A DNA stretch of 64,000 nucleotides, from the NCBI RefSeq assembly GCF_020858115.1, contig NZ_JACYMM010000005.1, forward strand, positions 62,001 through 126,000, given 5' to 3'. A program made the translations under genes and the position numbers. Shown piece by piece: positions 1 through 8,356 of the stretch. The stretch is from Janthinobacterium sp. FW305-129. Lineage in GTDB: Bacteria > Pseudomonadota > Gammaproteobacteria > Burkholderiales > Burkholderiaceae_D. How positions within the stretch are numbered: position 1 is the first letter of the stretch; each line of letters opens with the position of its first letter. The notes under the pieces are model-generated. The model made no database searches. It was given only the letters and a program-made list of their open reading frames with translations, and had not been told where the DNA came from.

Positions 1-696
1 CGTGCTGGTGGTCTTGCCGACGCCGGTCGGGCCCACCAGGGCGAATACGCCGCCCTGCTCCAGCATGGCGTCTTCGTTAGCCACAGTATTGAGGTTGCGG
101 CTCAGGACCGTCTTGATCCAGCGCATGCTTTGCGCGCCGTCGAGGCCGGCAGGCAGCTTGTCGATCAGGTAGCGCGCCAGGCTGGCCGAGAAGCCGGCGG
201 CCAGCATTTCGCGCAGCACGACGGCTTTTTGCGGCTCGCGCTGCTGCGTCGAACCCCACGAGATTTCCGCCAGCTGGGTTTCCATCATGCCGCGCATGGC
301 GCGGATTTCATTCATCATGCCGCTCATTTCGGCGGCGGCGTTTTCCTTGACGTGCGCCAGCGCGCTGGCCATCATCTGCTGCATGCGGGCCATGTCCACT
401 GGCTCGGAGGCAGCCTGGCGCGGTGCGGCAGGACGTGGCGCGGCCGGGCGCTGGGCCGGGGCGGCCGCACGCTGCGGCGTGGCGAACTGGGTCTGCAACT
501 GGGGACGGGGCTGGGCCATTTCGGAGGCGGCCGGCGGCGACGCCAGCGAAGCGGCATCGTCATTGGCCAGCGCGAGGATTTCCACCACGCCATCGGCCTG
601 GCGGTTCGACAGGATCACGGCATCGGGGCCCAGCGCTTCGCGCACCTTGCGCAGCGCATCGCGCGACGAGGCGCCCGTAAATTTCTTCACATTCAT
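1..696 (-). CDS. flhF: Flagellar biosynthesis GTPase FlhF (partial, C-terminus beyond window)
   Basis: SRP-family GTPase that sets the place and number of polar flagella by acting at the membrane before the basal body assembles. The N-terminus begins MNVKKFTGASSRDALRKVR, typical of FlhF, followed by a long Ala/Pro/Gln-rich basic linker and the start of the NG domain. The P-loop GPTGVGKTTST is the last thing encoded before the window edge, so only about 232 codons are visible. The start at 696 has a good ribosome site (GGGAGG about 7 nt upstream). It lies downstream of flhB and flhA on the same strand, the usual betaproteobacterial order, but a 340-bp gap separates it from flhA, so it may have its own promoter. 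Confidence 0.95.
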   Translation of the reverse strand, partial: MNVKKFTGASSRDALRKVREALGPDAVILSNRQADGVVEILALANDDAASLASPPAASEMAQPRPQLQTQFATPQRAAAPAQRPAAPRPAAPRQAASEPVDMARMQQMMASALAHVKENAAAEMSGMMNEIRAMRGMMETQLAEISWGSTQQREPQKAVVLREMLAAGFSASLARYLIDKLPAGLDGAQSMRWIKTVLSRNLNTVANEDAMLEQGGVFALVGPTGVGKTTST

Positions 697-1036
697 GACC
701 GGCCTCCCGGGGCGGGGGTGGCGCAATATGGGCTGAACTGTGTGACCATCATCGACTCCTGTTGCTTGAGTGCTGTCTTCCACATGGACACAGATCACCC
801 GGACAGTTTCCATTATTAGCGATGCTTGGAGGAAATGATCGAAGGAACAGGACGGGAAAGTACCCGTTATTCAGTTTGCCAGCAGGAAATTGATGAAAAA
901 ATAAGCAAAAAGGTGGCAGGGACCGTCGTCAGGTGACCGACATCCCCCATTCAAAACCCCAAGGCGGCAACTGGGGTCGAACCCTGAGGGTTCGACCCCG
1001 GCCCTTCGCTTGGGTTTGCGGTCTTAACGATGCCGA
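697..1036. other. flhA-flhF intergenic region
   Basis: 340 bp without a convincing gene on either strand. It presumably holds the flhF promoter and leader (minus strand). It contains the perfect hairpin at 973-999 and a smaller inverted repeat (ACGGG, 6-nt loop, CCCGT) near 873-888. No canonical sigma-28 or sigma-70 promoter was recognised with confidence. Confidence 0.5.
973..999. repeat. Perfect 12-bp inverted repeat (REP-like or terminator hairpin)
   Basis: GGGGTCGAACCC (973-984) and GGGTTCGACCCC (988-999) are perfect reverse complements around a 3-nt TGA loop. It sits 37 bp past the flhA stop. No T-tract follows on either strand, so an intrinsic terminator is not well supported; a REP-type palindrome or an RNA processing hairpin is at least as likely. 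Loosely complementary outer segments (CCAAG near 959, CTTGG near 1009) could extend the stem. Confidence 0.6.
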
Positions 1037-3133
1037 CTATTGCGCCCCCACCAGCGCCGTGACGCGGATCGTCTTGGTTTCCGGCACTTCCGCATGCGAC
1101 AGCACTTTGAGCTGCGGCAAGGCGCGGCGCAGGAAGCGCGACAGCAGGGCGCGCAGCGGCGCCGGCACCAGCAGCACCGGCGTCAGGCCCAGCGCTTCCT
1201 GCTGTTGGGCCGCCAGGCCCGCCTGGTGCGCGATGGTGTCGGCCAGGCCCGGTTCGATGCCGGCGCCGTCGCCGCCATTGCCCATCGCCTGCATCAGCAA
1301 ACGCTCCAGGCGGCTGTCGAGGGTCATCACGGACAGTTCGGCCGAGCCAGGGAACAGTTGCTGCACGATGGCGCGGCCCAGGGCCACGCGCACCAGCGCC
1401 GTCAGGTCGTTCGGGTCTTGCGTGCTGACCGTGTGCTCGGCCAGGGTTTCGATGATGGTGCGCATGTCGCGGATGTGCACGCCCTCGGCCAGCAGGTTCT
1501 GCAGCACCTTTTGCAGGGTCGACAAGGACAGCATCTTCGGCACCAGGTCTTCCACCAGGCGCGGCGACTCCTTGCCCAGGTGGTCGAGCAGCGACTGCAC
1601 CTCGGCGCGGCCCAGCAGCTCCGACGCGTGCGAGGTAATCAGATGGTTCAGGTGCGTGGCCACCACGGTGCCCGCATCGACCACCGTGTAGCCCATCGAT
1701 TGCGCCTGGTCGCGCAGGCTGGCGTCGATCCAGGTGGCGGGCAAGCCAAAGGCGGGGTCGCTGGTGCTCAGGCCCGGCAAGGTGCCGCTGGCCATGCCGG
1801 GATTAATCGCCAGGAACTGGCCGTTGAACGCTTCGCCCACGCCCACTTCCACACCCTTGAGGGTGATGCGGTAGGCCGACGGCTTCAATTCCAGGTTGTC
1901 GCGGATATGCACGGGCGGCGCCAGGAAGCCCACTTCCTGGGCGAATTTCTTGCGGATGCCTTTGATGCGTTTGAGTAATTCGCCGCCCTGGGTCTTGTCG
2001 ACCAGGGGAATCAAACGGTAGCCCACTTCCAGGCCCAGGGTATCGACCGGCATGATGTCTTGCCAGCTGGCTTCTTCCTGCTCGGGCGCCACGGTCGCTT
2101 GCGGCACCTCGGCCGGCTTCTCGGCCGCCTCTTTTGCCTGCTCCCGCTTCTTGCTGATCAGATAGGCGGAACCGGCCAGCAGCGAGGCCAGCAGGATGAA
2201 GACCATGTTCGGCATGCCGGGAATCAGGCCCATGCCGCCGATGATGCCGGCGGTAATGTACAGCACTTGCGGTTTCGCAAACAACTGGCCCACCAGCTGG
2301 GTGCCGATGTCCTGTTCGCTGGCCACGCGCGAGACGACGATACCGGCCGCCGTGGAAATGATCAGCGAAGGAATCTGCGCCACCAGGCCGTCACCGATGG
2401 CCAGCAGGGTGTAATTCTTGAGCGCATCGGCAAAGCCCATGTCGTGCTGCAGCAAACCCACCAGCAAGCCGCCGACGATATTGATGACGGTCACCATGAT
2501 GCCGGCGATGGCGTCGCCGCGCACGTATTTGCTGGCACCGTCCATGGCGCCATAGAATTCCGCTTCCTGCGCCACTTCCGTGCGGCGGCGGCGCGCTTCG
2601 TCTTCGCCGATCAGGCCGGCGTTCAGGTCGGCATCGATGGCCATCTGTTTACCAGGCATGGCGTCCAGCGCGAAGCGGGCGCCCACCTCGGCGATACGGC
2701 CCGCACCCTTGGTCACGACGGTAAAGTTGATGATGGTCAAAATGATAAACACCACGATACCGACCGTGTAGTTGCCGCCAATCAAGAAGTGACCGAACGC
2801 TTCGATCACTTTACCGGCCGCATCGGCGCCCGTATGGCCTTCCGTCAGCACCACGCGCGTGGAGGCCACGTTCAGCGACAGGCGCAGCATGGTCGAGACG
2901 AGCAAAATAGTCGGAAAAGCCATGAAATCGAGCGGCTTGACCGTGTACAGCGCCGTCAGCAGCACGATGATGGACAGCGCAATATTAAAGCTGAAGAAAA
3001 TGTCGAGGATGAAGGCGGGCAGCGGCAGCACCATCATCGCCAGCAGCATGATGATGATGACCGGCGCGGCGATGCCCTTGCTGGCGTTGTTGCTCATTCC
3101 GCTGAGCCAGGCTGGCAATCTCAGGCCGTTCAT
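1037..3133 (-). CDS. flhA: Flagellar export apparatus protein FlhA
   Basis: Inner-membrane ring of the flagellar type III export gate; its cytoplasmic domain receives chaperone-substrate complexes. The 698-residue length is normal for the family. Residues about 20-330 are hydrophobic with several membrane helices, and the conserved FHIPEP-family loop is clear at about 146-175 (RIAEVGARFALDAMPGKQMA), including the acidic residues needed for proton coupling (D157, D166, D168). A charged linker near 335-355 leads to the cytoplasmic domain. The ATG at 3133 overlaps the flhB stop by 4 bp (ATGA), so the two genes are translationally coupled. Confidence 0.97.
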   Translation of the reverse strand: MNGLRLPAWLSGMSNNASKGIAAPVIIIMLLAMMVLPLPAFILDIFFSFNIALSIIVLLTALYTVKPLDFMAFPTILLVSTMLRLSLNVASTRVVLTEGHTGADAAGKVIEAFGHFLIGGNYTVGIVVFIILTIINFTVVTKGAGRIAEVGARFALDAMPGKQMAIDADLNAGLIGEDEARRRRTEVAQEAEFYGAMDGASKYVRGDAIAGIMVTVINIVGGLLVGLLQHDMGFADALKNYTLLAIGDGLVAQIPSLIISTAAGIVVSRVASEQDIGTQLVGQLFAKPQVLYITAGIIGGMGLIPGMPNMVFILLASLLAGSAYLISKKREQAKEAAEKPAEVPQATVAPEQEEASWQDIMPVDTLGLEVGYRLIPLVDKTQGGELLKRIKGIRKKFAQEVGFLAPPVHIRDNLELKPSAYRITLKGVEVGVGEAFNGQFLAINPGMASGTLPGLSTSDPAFGLPATWIDASLRDQAQSMGYTVVDAGTVVATHLNHLITSHASELLGRAEVQSLLDHLGKESPRLVEDLVPKMLSLSTLQKVLQNLLAEGVHIRDMRTIIETLAEHTVSTQDPNDLTALVRVALGRAIVQQLFPGSAELSVMTLDSRLERLLMQAMGNGGDGAGIEPGLADTIAHQAGLAAQQQEALGLTPVLLVPAPLRALLSRFLRRALPQLKVLSHAEVPETKTIRVTALVGAQ

Positions 3134-4323
3134 GGTGTACTTCCTTTATTCTTGTCTGCCGCGCCGGCTGCGGGCGGCGTCTGCGATGCGGGGTCGAGCG
3201 GGTCGAGCTCGGGCGGCACGTCGAGTTTTTTCGGCTTGTCGGGACGCTCGCCCTGGCCCTTGCCATAGCTGCGCAGCTGGAACACGTAGGCCAGCACTTC
3301 GGCCACGGCGCCGTACAGCGCCTCGGGAATCTCGTCGCCGATGTCCGTGTGCTTGTACAGCGCGCGCGCCAGGGCCGGCGCTTCCAGGATGGCGACCTTG
3401 TGTTCGCCAGCCAGTTCGCGGATCTTCGCCGCCACCTCGTCGATGCCCTTGGCCACCACCTGCGGCGCGCCGCGCGAATTTTCGCCGTATTTCAGCGCCA
3501 CCGCATAGTGGGTCGGGTTGGTCACCACCACGTCGGCCGTCGGCACGTCGGCCATCATGCGGCGGCGCGACATTTCATGCTGCATCTGGCGGATCTTCGC
3601 CTTGATCTGCGGATTGCCGTCCGATTCCTTCGCCTCTTGCTTGACTTCCTGCAGGGACATTTTCATCTTGTTGGCGTAGTGCCACATCTGGTACGGGCCG
3701 TCGATGGCGGCGATCAGGCCCAGCGCGCCGACGATCAGCAAAAAGGCCGTTATCAGCAGACTGATCAGATGCGCCGAACCGGCGCGCAGGGATTCCACCG
3801 ACAGGCCAAGCACGGCATCTTTTTGGTACTGCATCACCATCCAGGCGACGACGCCGACGACGAGGGTCTTGGCGATGGCCTTGAGCAACTCCACCAGGGC
3901 ATTCTTCGAAAACATATTGCCCAGGCCACGAATCGGGTTGAGCTTGCCAAAATTGGGAGTGAACGCCTTGGAACTGAACAGCCAGCCGCCCACCAGCACG
4001 GGCGAGGCCAGGGCGACGAGCATGATGGCCAGCGCGTACGGCAGGCAAGTCAGCAGGACCGAACCCACGTCGTAGCCGATGCGCAACATCATAGCGTCGG
4101 GATTGAGTATCTGCTCCCGGTCCAGCGACAGGCCGGAAACCATGACGGCCGTCAACCGCCGCACGATGGCGTCGCCGGCAAACCACAGGCAGCAGCCGGA
4201 CGCCATCAACACAGTGAACGTTGCCACTTCACGCGATCGCGGAACGTCGCCTTCCTCACGCGCCTGCTCGAGGCGCTTCGGTGACGCGGCTTCGGTCTTT
4301 TCTGCGTCGCTGTCTTCCGACAT
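3130..4323 (-). CDS. flhB: Flagellar export switch protein FlhB
   Basis: Membrane component of the flagellar export gate that switches substrate specificity from rod/hook to filament proteins by self-cleavage. The autocleavage motif N-P-T-H is at residues 269-272 (VVVTNPTHYAVALKY), and hydrophobic helices precede it between residues about 35 and 215. The N-terminus (KTEAASPKRLEQAREEG) is classic FlhB. The start chosen is the ATG at 4323, with GGAG 7 nt upstream; a TTG one codon earlier is less likely. The C-terminal tail after the FlhB core is proline- and lysine-rich and variable. It is the first gene of the flhB-flhA block. Confidence 0.97.
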   Translation of the reverse strand: MSEDSDAEKTEAASPKRLEQAREEGDVPRSREVATFTVLMASGCCLWFAGDAIVRRLTAVMVSGLSLDREQILNPDAMMLRIGYDVGSVLLTCLPYALAIMLVALASPVLVGGWLFSSKAFTPNFGKLNPIRGLGNMFSKNALVELLKAIAKTLVVGVVAWMVMQYQKDAVLGLSVESLRAGSAHLISLLITAFLLIVGALGLIAAIDGPYQMWHYANKMKMSLQEVKQEAKESDGNPQIKAKIRQMQHEMSRRRMMADVPTADVVVTNPTHYAVALKYGENSRGAPQVVAKGIDEVAAKIRELAGEHKVAILEAPALARALYKHTDIGDEIPEALYGAVAEVLAYVFQLRSYGKGQGERPDKPKKLDVPPELDPLDPASQTPPAAGAADKNKGSTP

Positions 4324-4462
4324 CAATCAACTCCGGTGAAGTCCTGCAGCCTGGCTAGGCGCAATACGGACTGGGCATGACGCATTATCGGTTCAAGCGG
4401 GCGCGCGCCATCGGCGGAACAGGGGCACAAATCCCCTGTATTTCCTTTACTCTCCAGTAACC

Positions 4463-5461
4463 TTAACGGGACTTGCGCGCCTCAGCCTGTTTCACCGTCT
4501 GCTCTATCGCGCCAAACAGCGACTTGCCGTCATCGCCCAGCATTTCCAGCCGGACAACATCGCCAAACAACAGGAAGGGCGTGCTGGCAACGCCATCGGC
4601 GATCATCTCCTGGTTACGCCGCTCAAAAATACTGGAAAATCCTTTTTTAATCTCCTTGTTGGCGACGCCGCCCGCGCTGACCACGCTGCCGGCGCGCGCG
4701 TTGCGCGTCTGGCACAGATGGGCGAGCAATTGCGGATAATTGAAGGCCATGTCGGCGCCCGCATGGGGCTGGCCCGTCAACTTGCCGTTCAGGCTGCAGC
4801 GCAAGGCGTAATGCACCTTGCCGCCGCGCCAGGCGTCGCCCAGCTCGTCGGGCGTGATGGCGACGGGAGAACAAGCCATGGCCGGTTTCGCCTGCAGGAA
4901 GCCGTAGCCGCCGGCTTGCTCGTCCGGCGCCAGGTTGCGCAAGGTGACGTCGTTGACCAGCATCAACAGCTTGATGTTCAGGTGCGCCTGGTCGGGCGTG
5001 GAACCCATGGCCACGTCGTCCGTGATGGCGGCGATGCCCGCTTCGTAATCGATGCCCCACTGCTCGTGCGCCAGGCAGATGTCGTCGTGGGCGCCGAGGA
5101 AATCGTCGCTGGCGCCCTGGTACATCCGTGGCGCGTCGCGCAGATTGGCGGGCACCTCCAGGCCGGCGGCCTTGCTGGCCCGCTCGATCTGCTGCAGGTA
5201 GGACGCACCCGCCACGCGCAAGCTGCTGCGCGGCAAGGGCGCCATGCAATTGGCGGGGTCGAATTCGAAGGCGCGATGGCCGCGGCCGCTATTGATGGTC
5301 TGGTACAGCAAGTCCAGCTGCGGGGAAATGAAACTCCAGTCGTCGAGCGCCTTTTGCAGGGTCGAGGCGATGCCGTCGGCCAGATGGGCCGTTTTCAGGT
5401 CGCGCGAGACGACCGCCAGCTGGCCATCGCGCGTGCCATCCTTCAGTGTAGCTAATTTCAT
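4463..5461 (-). CDS. Fumarylacetoacetate hydrolase (FAH) family protein
   Basis: 332-residue member of the FAH superfamily, metal-dependent hydrolases, decarboxylases or hydratases acting on C-C bonds of oxo-acids. The N-terminal beta-rich domain begins MKLATLKDGTRDGQL, a form widespread in Burkholderiales; the catalytic half carries the acidic metal-site region near residues 130-150 (HEQWGIDYEAGIAAITDDV) and a conserved glycine-rich end (GSVVSAGGVANKEIKKG). The substrate cannot be told from sequence; aromatic-acid or tyrosine degradation is family-level possibility only. It is transcribed away from the terminator of rsuA, so it probably has its own promoter in 5462-5508. Confidence 0.85.
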   Translation of the reverse strand: MKLATLKDGTRDGQLAVVSRDLKTAHLADGIASTLQKALDDWSFISPQLDLLYQTINSGRGHRAFEFDPANCMAPLPRSSLRVAGASYLQQIERASKAAGLEVPANLRDAPRMYQGASDDFLGAHDDICLAHEQWGIDYEAGIAAITDDVAMGSTPDQAHLNIKLLMLVNDVTLRNLAPDEQAGGYGFLQAKPAMACSPVAITPDELGDAWRGGKVHYALRCSLNGKLTGQPHAGADMAFNYPQLLAHLCQTRNARAGSVVSAGGVANKEIKKGFSSIFERRNQEMIADGVASTPFLLFGDVVRLEMLGDDGKSLFGAIEQTVKQAEARKSR

Positions 5462-5508
5462 GTACGGAAAACTTCGTCAAATGCGGGCAATAGGAGGCTA
5501 AAGACGCC

Positions 5509-5531
5509 AAAAAGCCGGGAAAACCCGGCTT
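5509..5531 (-). terminator. Rho-independent terminator of rsuA
   Basis: AAGCCGGG and CCCGGCTT form a perfect 8-bp stem around a 4-nt loop. Read on the minus strand the stem is followed by a run of five T. It lies 17 bp past the rsuA stop and just before the FAH-family gene. Confidence 0.85.
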
Positions 5532-5547
5532 CGGCGCTCAGGGGGAG

Positions 5548-6258
5548 TTATGCCAGGAGGGCGATCTGCTCGGGGGTCAGATAACACCACTCGCCTTCGG
5601 CGATGCCCAGCGATTCCAGGGTCAGGCTACCGATGGCGGAACGGTGCAGCGCGCTGCAATGGTTGCCGGCGGCGGCCAGCATGCGCTTGACCTGGTGGTA
5701 TTTGCCTTGCTCGAGCACGATTTCCAGCTGGTGTTCGCCGCGCTTGACGCAGACGAGGGCCGCCAGCGGGGCCGGTTCGTCATGCAATTGCACGCCAGCC
5801 AGCAACAGGGCCACCAGTTCATCGGTCACGGGCTCTTGCGTCGTGGCCTGGTAAATTTTTGGAACGTGACGCTTCGGCGACGATTGTGCATGGATAAACG
5901 GGCCATCGTCGGACATCAGCAGCATGCCGGTCGTATCGTGGTCGAGCCGGCCGACGGGCTGGACTTCGCGCCAGGTGAACTGTTCCGGCAGCAGGGTCAG
6001 CACGCCAGGATGATGGCTCGGTTTGCGCGAGCATTCGAAGTTGGCGGGCTTGTGCAGCGCCAGGTACAGGTGGGCGCGGTATACCCACTCTTCTTCAAAC
6101 ACGTGCAGCACCAGGCCGTCGGTCTCGACGGTGGTGCGGTAATTGGTCTGGGTGACGCCATCGATGACGACATCGCCATCTTCGATAAGGGAACGGCAAT
6201 ATTTACGGGTGCCAAAACCCTGCGATTGCAGGATGCGGTCTAGGGATAATTTACTCAT
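5548..6258 (-). CDS. rsuA: 16S rRNA pseudouridine synthase RsuA-type
   Basis: Isomerises uridine 516 of 16S rRNA to pseudouridine (family knowledge). The 236-residue protein has an N-terminal S4 RNA-binding domain (SLDRILQSQGFGTRKYCRSLI) and the catalytic GRLDHDTTG motif with nucleophile D106. The C-terminal KYHQVKRMLAAAGNHCSALHR block is the RsuA/RluB/E/F signature and closest to RsuA. The start at 6258 fits the S4 domain; an upstream in-frame GTG-type start would add 28 basic residues without homology. Terminated by the hairpin at 5509-5531. Confidence 0.9.
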   Translation of the reverse strand: MSKLSLDRILQSQGFGTRKYCRSLIEDGDVVIDGVTQTNYRTTVETDGLVLHVFEEEWVYRAHLYLALHKPANFECSRKPSHHPGVLTLLPEQFTWREVQPVGRLDHDTTGMLLMSDDGPFIHAQSSPKRHVPKIYQATTQEPVTDELVALLLAGVQLHDEPAPLAALVCVKRGEHQLEIVLEQGKYHQVKRMLAAAGNHCSALHRSAIGSLTLESLGIAEGEWCYLTPEQIALLA

Positions 6259-6402
6259 GGGCGTGACTTTACCAGAAGCGGCTGGCAGCGTGAAGCGGCG
6301 CCGCTTGCCGCCTGCGCGACGTTGCCAGCCGCACGAAACCATAGCGCAGGCAGAAATACCAAAAAGAACAAGGTGAGATTTGGCGAGAAATGGCTAATTC
6401 CT

Positions 6403-6416
6403 TTGAGATATATCAA
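6403..6416. promoter_or_regulatory. FNR/Anr-like box (TTGAG-N4-ATCAA)
   Basis: TTGAGATATATCAA matches the FNR/Anr consensus TTGAT-N4-ATCAA at 9 of 10 conserved positions. It lies 98 bp before the orphan gene at 6515 and about 145 bp before rsuA on the other strand. Either could be the target; no clear -10 hexamer at ideal spacing. Confidence 0.45.
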
Positions 6417-6449
6417 GCGCTCGGAATATCGCATTGATAGACTGAAACT

Positions 6450-6469
6450 TCGTTAGGAATCCGCCTAAC
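6450..6469. promoter_or_regulatory. 7-bp inverted repeat, possible operator
   Basis: CGTTAGG, 6 nt, CCTAACG: a perfect inverted repeat located between the FNR-like box and the gene at 6515. Its placement suits an operator or 5'-leader hairpin for that gene. The binding factor is unknown. Confidence 0.4.
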
Positions 6470-6514
6470 GTGCTTTAGGAATAATAACCAGGCAACGACT
6501 GACAAGGATATTGT

Positions 6515-6907
6515 ATGAAGCACATCGACACCATTGCCTTAGAAGGCAGCATCGACGACATGCGCAACCGTATCGCCAGCGAACAGGGTGCCATGCATAA
6601 AGTGCAACTCGGCGTGGCACGCTGGCGCGGCGCCCTGGCCACGCCAGCCCAGGAAGACCGGACGATGGAGGGCACGCCCAGTCCCGCCAGCCAGGTGCGC
6701 TGGCATGCGGAGGCGCAATGCCATTTCATGTGCTGGCTGGAACAGGGCGGCTTTGCCCTGGCACAAGCGGAGTTCGATCAGGAATCGGCGCCCGTGACGG
6801 CGGACTGCGCCGAGAACGACGAGCTTGCTTCAAAGGAAGGATTGGCGCAGCTTACGCAAGCCGCCAGCCCAGCCTTGCCTGCGCACTGCAACGACTGTCC
6901 CGCCTGA
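6515..6907 (+). CDS. Hypothetical protein, 130 aa
   Basis: I do not recognise a family. The protein starts MKHIDTIALEGSIDDMRNRI, has no signal peptide or membrane segment, a central Trp/His-rich part (VRWHAEAQCHFMCWLEQGG) and four cysteines, two of them in the C-terminal HCNDCPA tail. AAGGA 6-7 nt before the ATG supports the start. It is alone on the plus strand between two minus-strand genes and is preceded by an FNR-like box and an inverted repeat, which suggests its own regulated promoter. Codon use looks typical of the neighbourhood. A redox or metal role from the cysteines would be speculation. Confidence 0.7.
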   Translation: MKHIDTIALEGSIDDMRNRIASEQGAMHKVQLGVARWRGALATPAQEDRTMEGTPSPASQVRWHAEAQCHFMCWLEQGGFALAQAEFDQESAPVTADCAENDELASKEGLAQLTQAASPALPAHCNDCPA

Positions 6908-7050
6908 AGCAAGCGCCCAGCCACCATGCCCCGCCCTTGCATGCATGCCACAAGCACACCCGCCAGCCAATGCAACCAACGCGGCCCAGCACCATGCCGC
7001 AACGCCCATCACCCTTGTGCGCGATGCACAAACGACGATACACAAAAGGA

Positions 7051-7073
7051 AACGGCGGCATTGCGCCGCCGTT
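7051..7073. terminator. Hairpin, probable terminator
   Basis: AACGGCGGC (7051-7059) and GCCGCCGTT (7065-7073) form a perfect 9-bp stem with a 5-nt loop. On the minus strand it is followed by TCCTTTTG, a weak T-rich tail; on the plus strand it follows the orphan gene by about 145 bp. Direction uncertain. Confidence 0.5.
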
Positions 7074-7281
7074 CCCAAGCCCCATCGGGACTTTAGTGAG
7101 GAATGTAAATTCACTCAAAACCACATCTGCGATGCGGCAAGTAGTTCCAAGACCTGCCAATCAAGTTAGTACTGACAACATAGTTGATATATCGCCCCTC
7201 CTTGAAAAGAACTACGCTTTCACTATAGCCCAAGCAGCCCCATTTTCAAGCCAATTTACCACCTTATTGAAAATCATTCTC

Positions 7282-7301
7282 GACTGGCTTGCCTGCCAGT
7301 C
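7282..7301 (-). terminator. Hairpin downstream of sppA, weak terminator
   Basis: GACTGGC and GCCAGTC form a 7-bp stem with a 6-nt loop 14 bp after the sppA stop on the minus strand. The tail (GAGAATGATTTTC) is only moderately T-rich. Confidence 0.45.
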
Positions 7302-7314
7302 AAGTGTCATGTCC

Positions 7315-8316
7315 TCAGCGCAACGCCGGTTGCGACTGCTGCACGGCCGCCTTCATGGCCCCCGCGCCCATGGCGGCGCCAAATTTCTTCAGCACCCGTT
7401 CCGGCAAGCCTTCATGCTGCGTGTAGTCGACGATGTCTTCCGCCTTGACGACGTCGCGCGCCACGCTGTCGACCGTGCCGAAATCGTCGGCCAGGCCCAT
7501 TTCCACGGCTTTCGCGCCCGTCCAGTACAGGCCCGAGAAGGTATCGGCCGTTTCCTTCAGGCGCTTGCCCCGTCCCGTGCGCACCACGTCGATGAATTGC
7601 TGGTGGATTTCATTGAGCATGCCTTGCGCATATGCCTTGTGCTTGTCCGTCAGGGGACTGAACGGGTCCATGAAGCCCTTGTTCTCGCCCGCCGTCAGCA
7701 GACGCCGCTCGACGCCCACCTTTTCCATCACGCCCGTGAAGCCGAAGCCATCCATCAGCACGCCGATGGAACCGACCACGCTGGCCTTGTTGACGTAGAT
7801 GCGGTCGGCCGCGGCGGCGATGTAGTAGCCGCCCGAGGCGCACATTTCATCGACCACCACATATAAAGGCTTGTCCGGATAGCCCTTGCGCAGGCGCTGC
7901 ATCTCGTCGACGATCATGCCCGCCTGCACGGGACTGCCGCCCGGACTATTAATATGCAGCACCACGGCCACGGAGCCGCTATCGGAAAACGCCTTGTCCA
8001 GCGCGGGGATGACGACGGCGGCCGAGCCGCTGCCTTCGGATTCGATGGCGCCGCTGATGTCGATCAGGGCCGTGTGGCGGCCCAGGGTTTCGCTGTCGTC
8101 GGCCGTGTTGTAGTCATAAAACACCCACAGGGCGAACAGCACGATCAGCAGGCCGAAGACCTTGAAAAAGATGCTCCAGCGGCGGTGCGCGCGTTGTTCT
8201 TGCAGAGTGGCAAATACCAGCTTTTCCAGCACGTCGCGCTCCCAGTTCCCCGCAGGGGCACCGTGGCCGGCGGCCGGCGCGCTGCTGTCCAGCTTGTCGT
8301 TCGTGTTATCGCTCAT
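7315..8316 (-). CDS. sppA: Signal peptide peptidase SppA-type S49 peptidase
   Basis: Membrane-bound serine peptidase that degrades cleaved signal peptides (family role). 333 residues, the short single-domain SppA form. One membrane helix at about 49-68 follows a cytoplasmic N-terminus; the catalytic domain follows. The likely nucleophile is S161 in DEMCASGGYYIAAAAD and the general base K213 in TAGENKGFMDPFS. Other S49 blocks are present (HINSPGGSPVQA, VVGSIGVLMDGFG). It is the last gene of a minus-strand run that includes the Rieske protein and HAD phosphatase; a 40-bp gap separates it from the Rieske gene, so co-transcription is likely. Confidence 0.92.
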   Translation of the reverse strand: MSDNTNDKLDSSAPAAGHGAPAGNWERDVLEKLVFATLQEQRAHRRWSIFFKVFGLLIVLFALWVFYDYNTADDSETLGRHTALIDISGAIESEGSGSAAVVIPALDKAFSDSGSVAVVLHINSPGGSPVQAGMIVDEMQRLRKGYPDKPLYVVVDEMCASGGYYIAAAADRIYVNKASVVGSIGVLMDGFGFTGVMEKVGVERRLLTAGENKGFMDPFSPLTDKHKAYAQGMLNEIHQQFIDVVRTGRGKRLKETADTFSGLYWTGAKAVEMGLADDFGTVDSVARDVVKAEDIVDYTQHEGLPERVLKKFGAAMGAGAMKAAVQQSQPALR

Positions 8317-8356
8317 GGTTCACTTTGCTTAATTTACGGAAGGCCTGCACCCGGCT

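Larger units (their letters stand above)
6908..7314. other. Intergenic region between orphan gene and sppA
   Basis: About 400 bp without a convincing gene. It contains two hairpins (7051-7073 and 7282-7301) that can serve as convergent terminators. The segment 7090-7270 is more AT-rich and shows nothing else that I can identify. Confidence 0.5.

Noticed and set aside
6718..7866. 382-codon plus-strand frame crossing from the orphan gene into sppA
   Set aside because: It overlaps two better supported genes in other frames and has no homology; GC-rich shadow.
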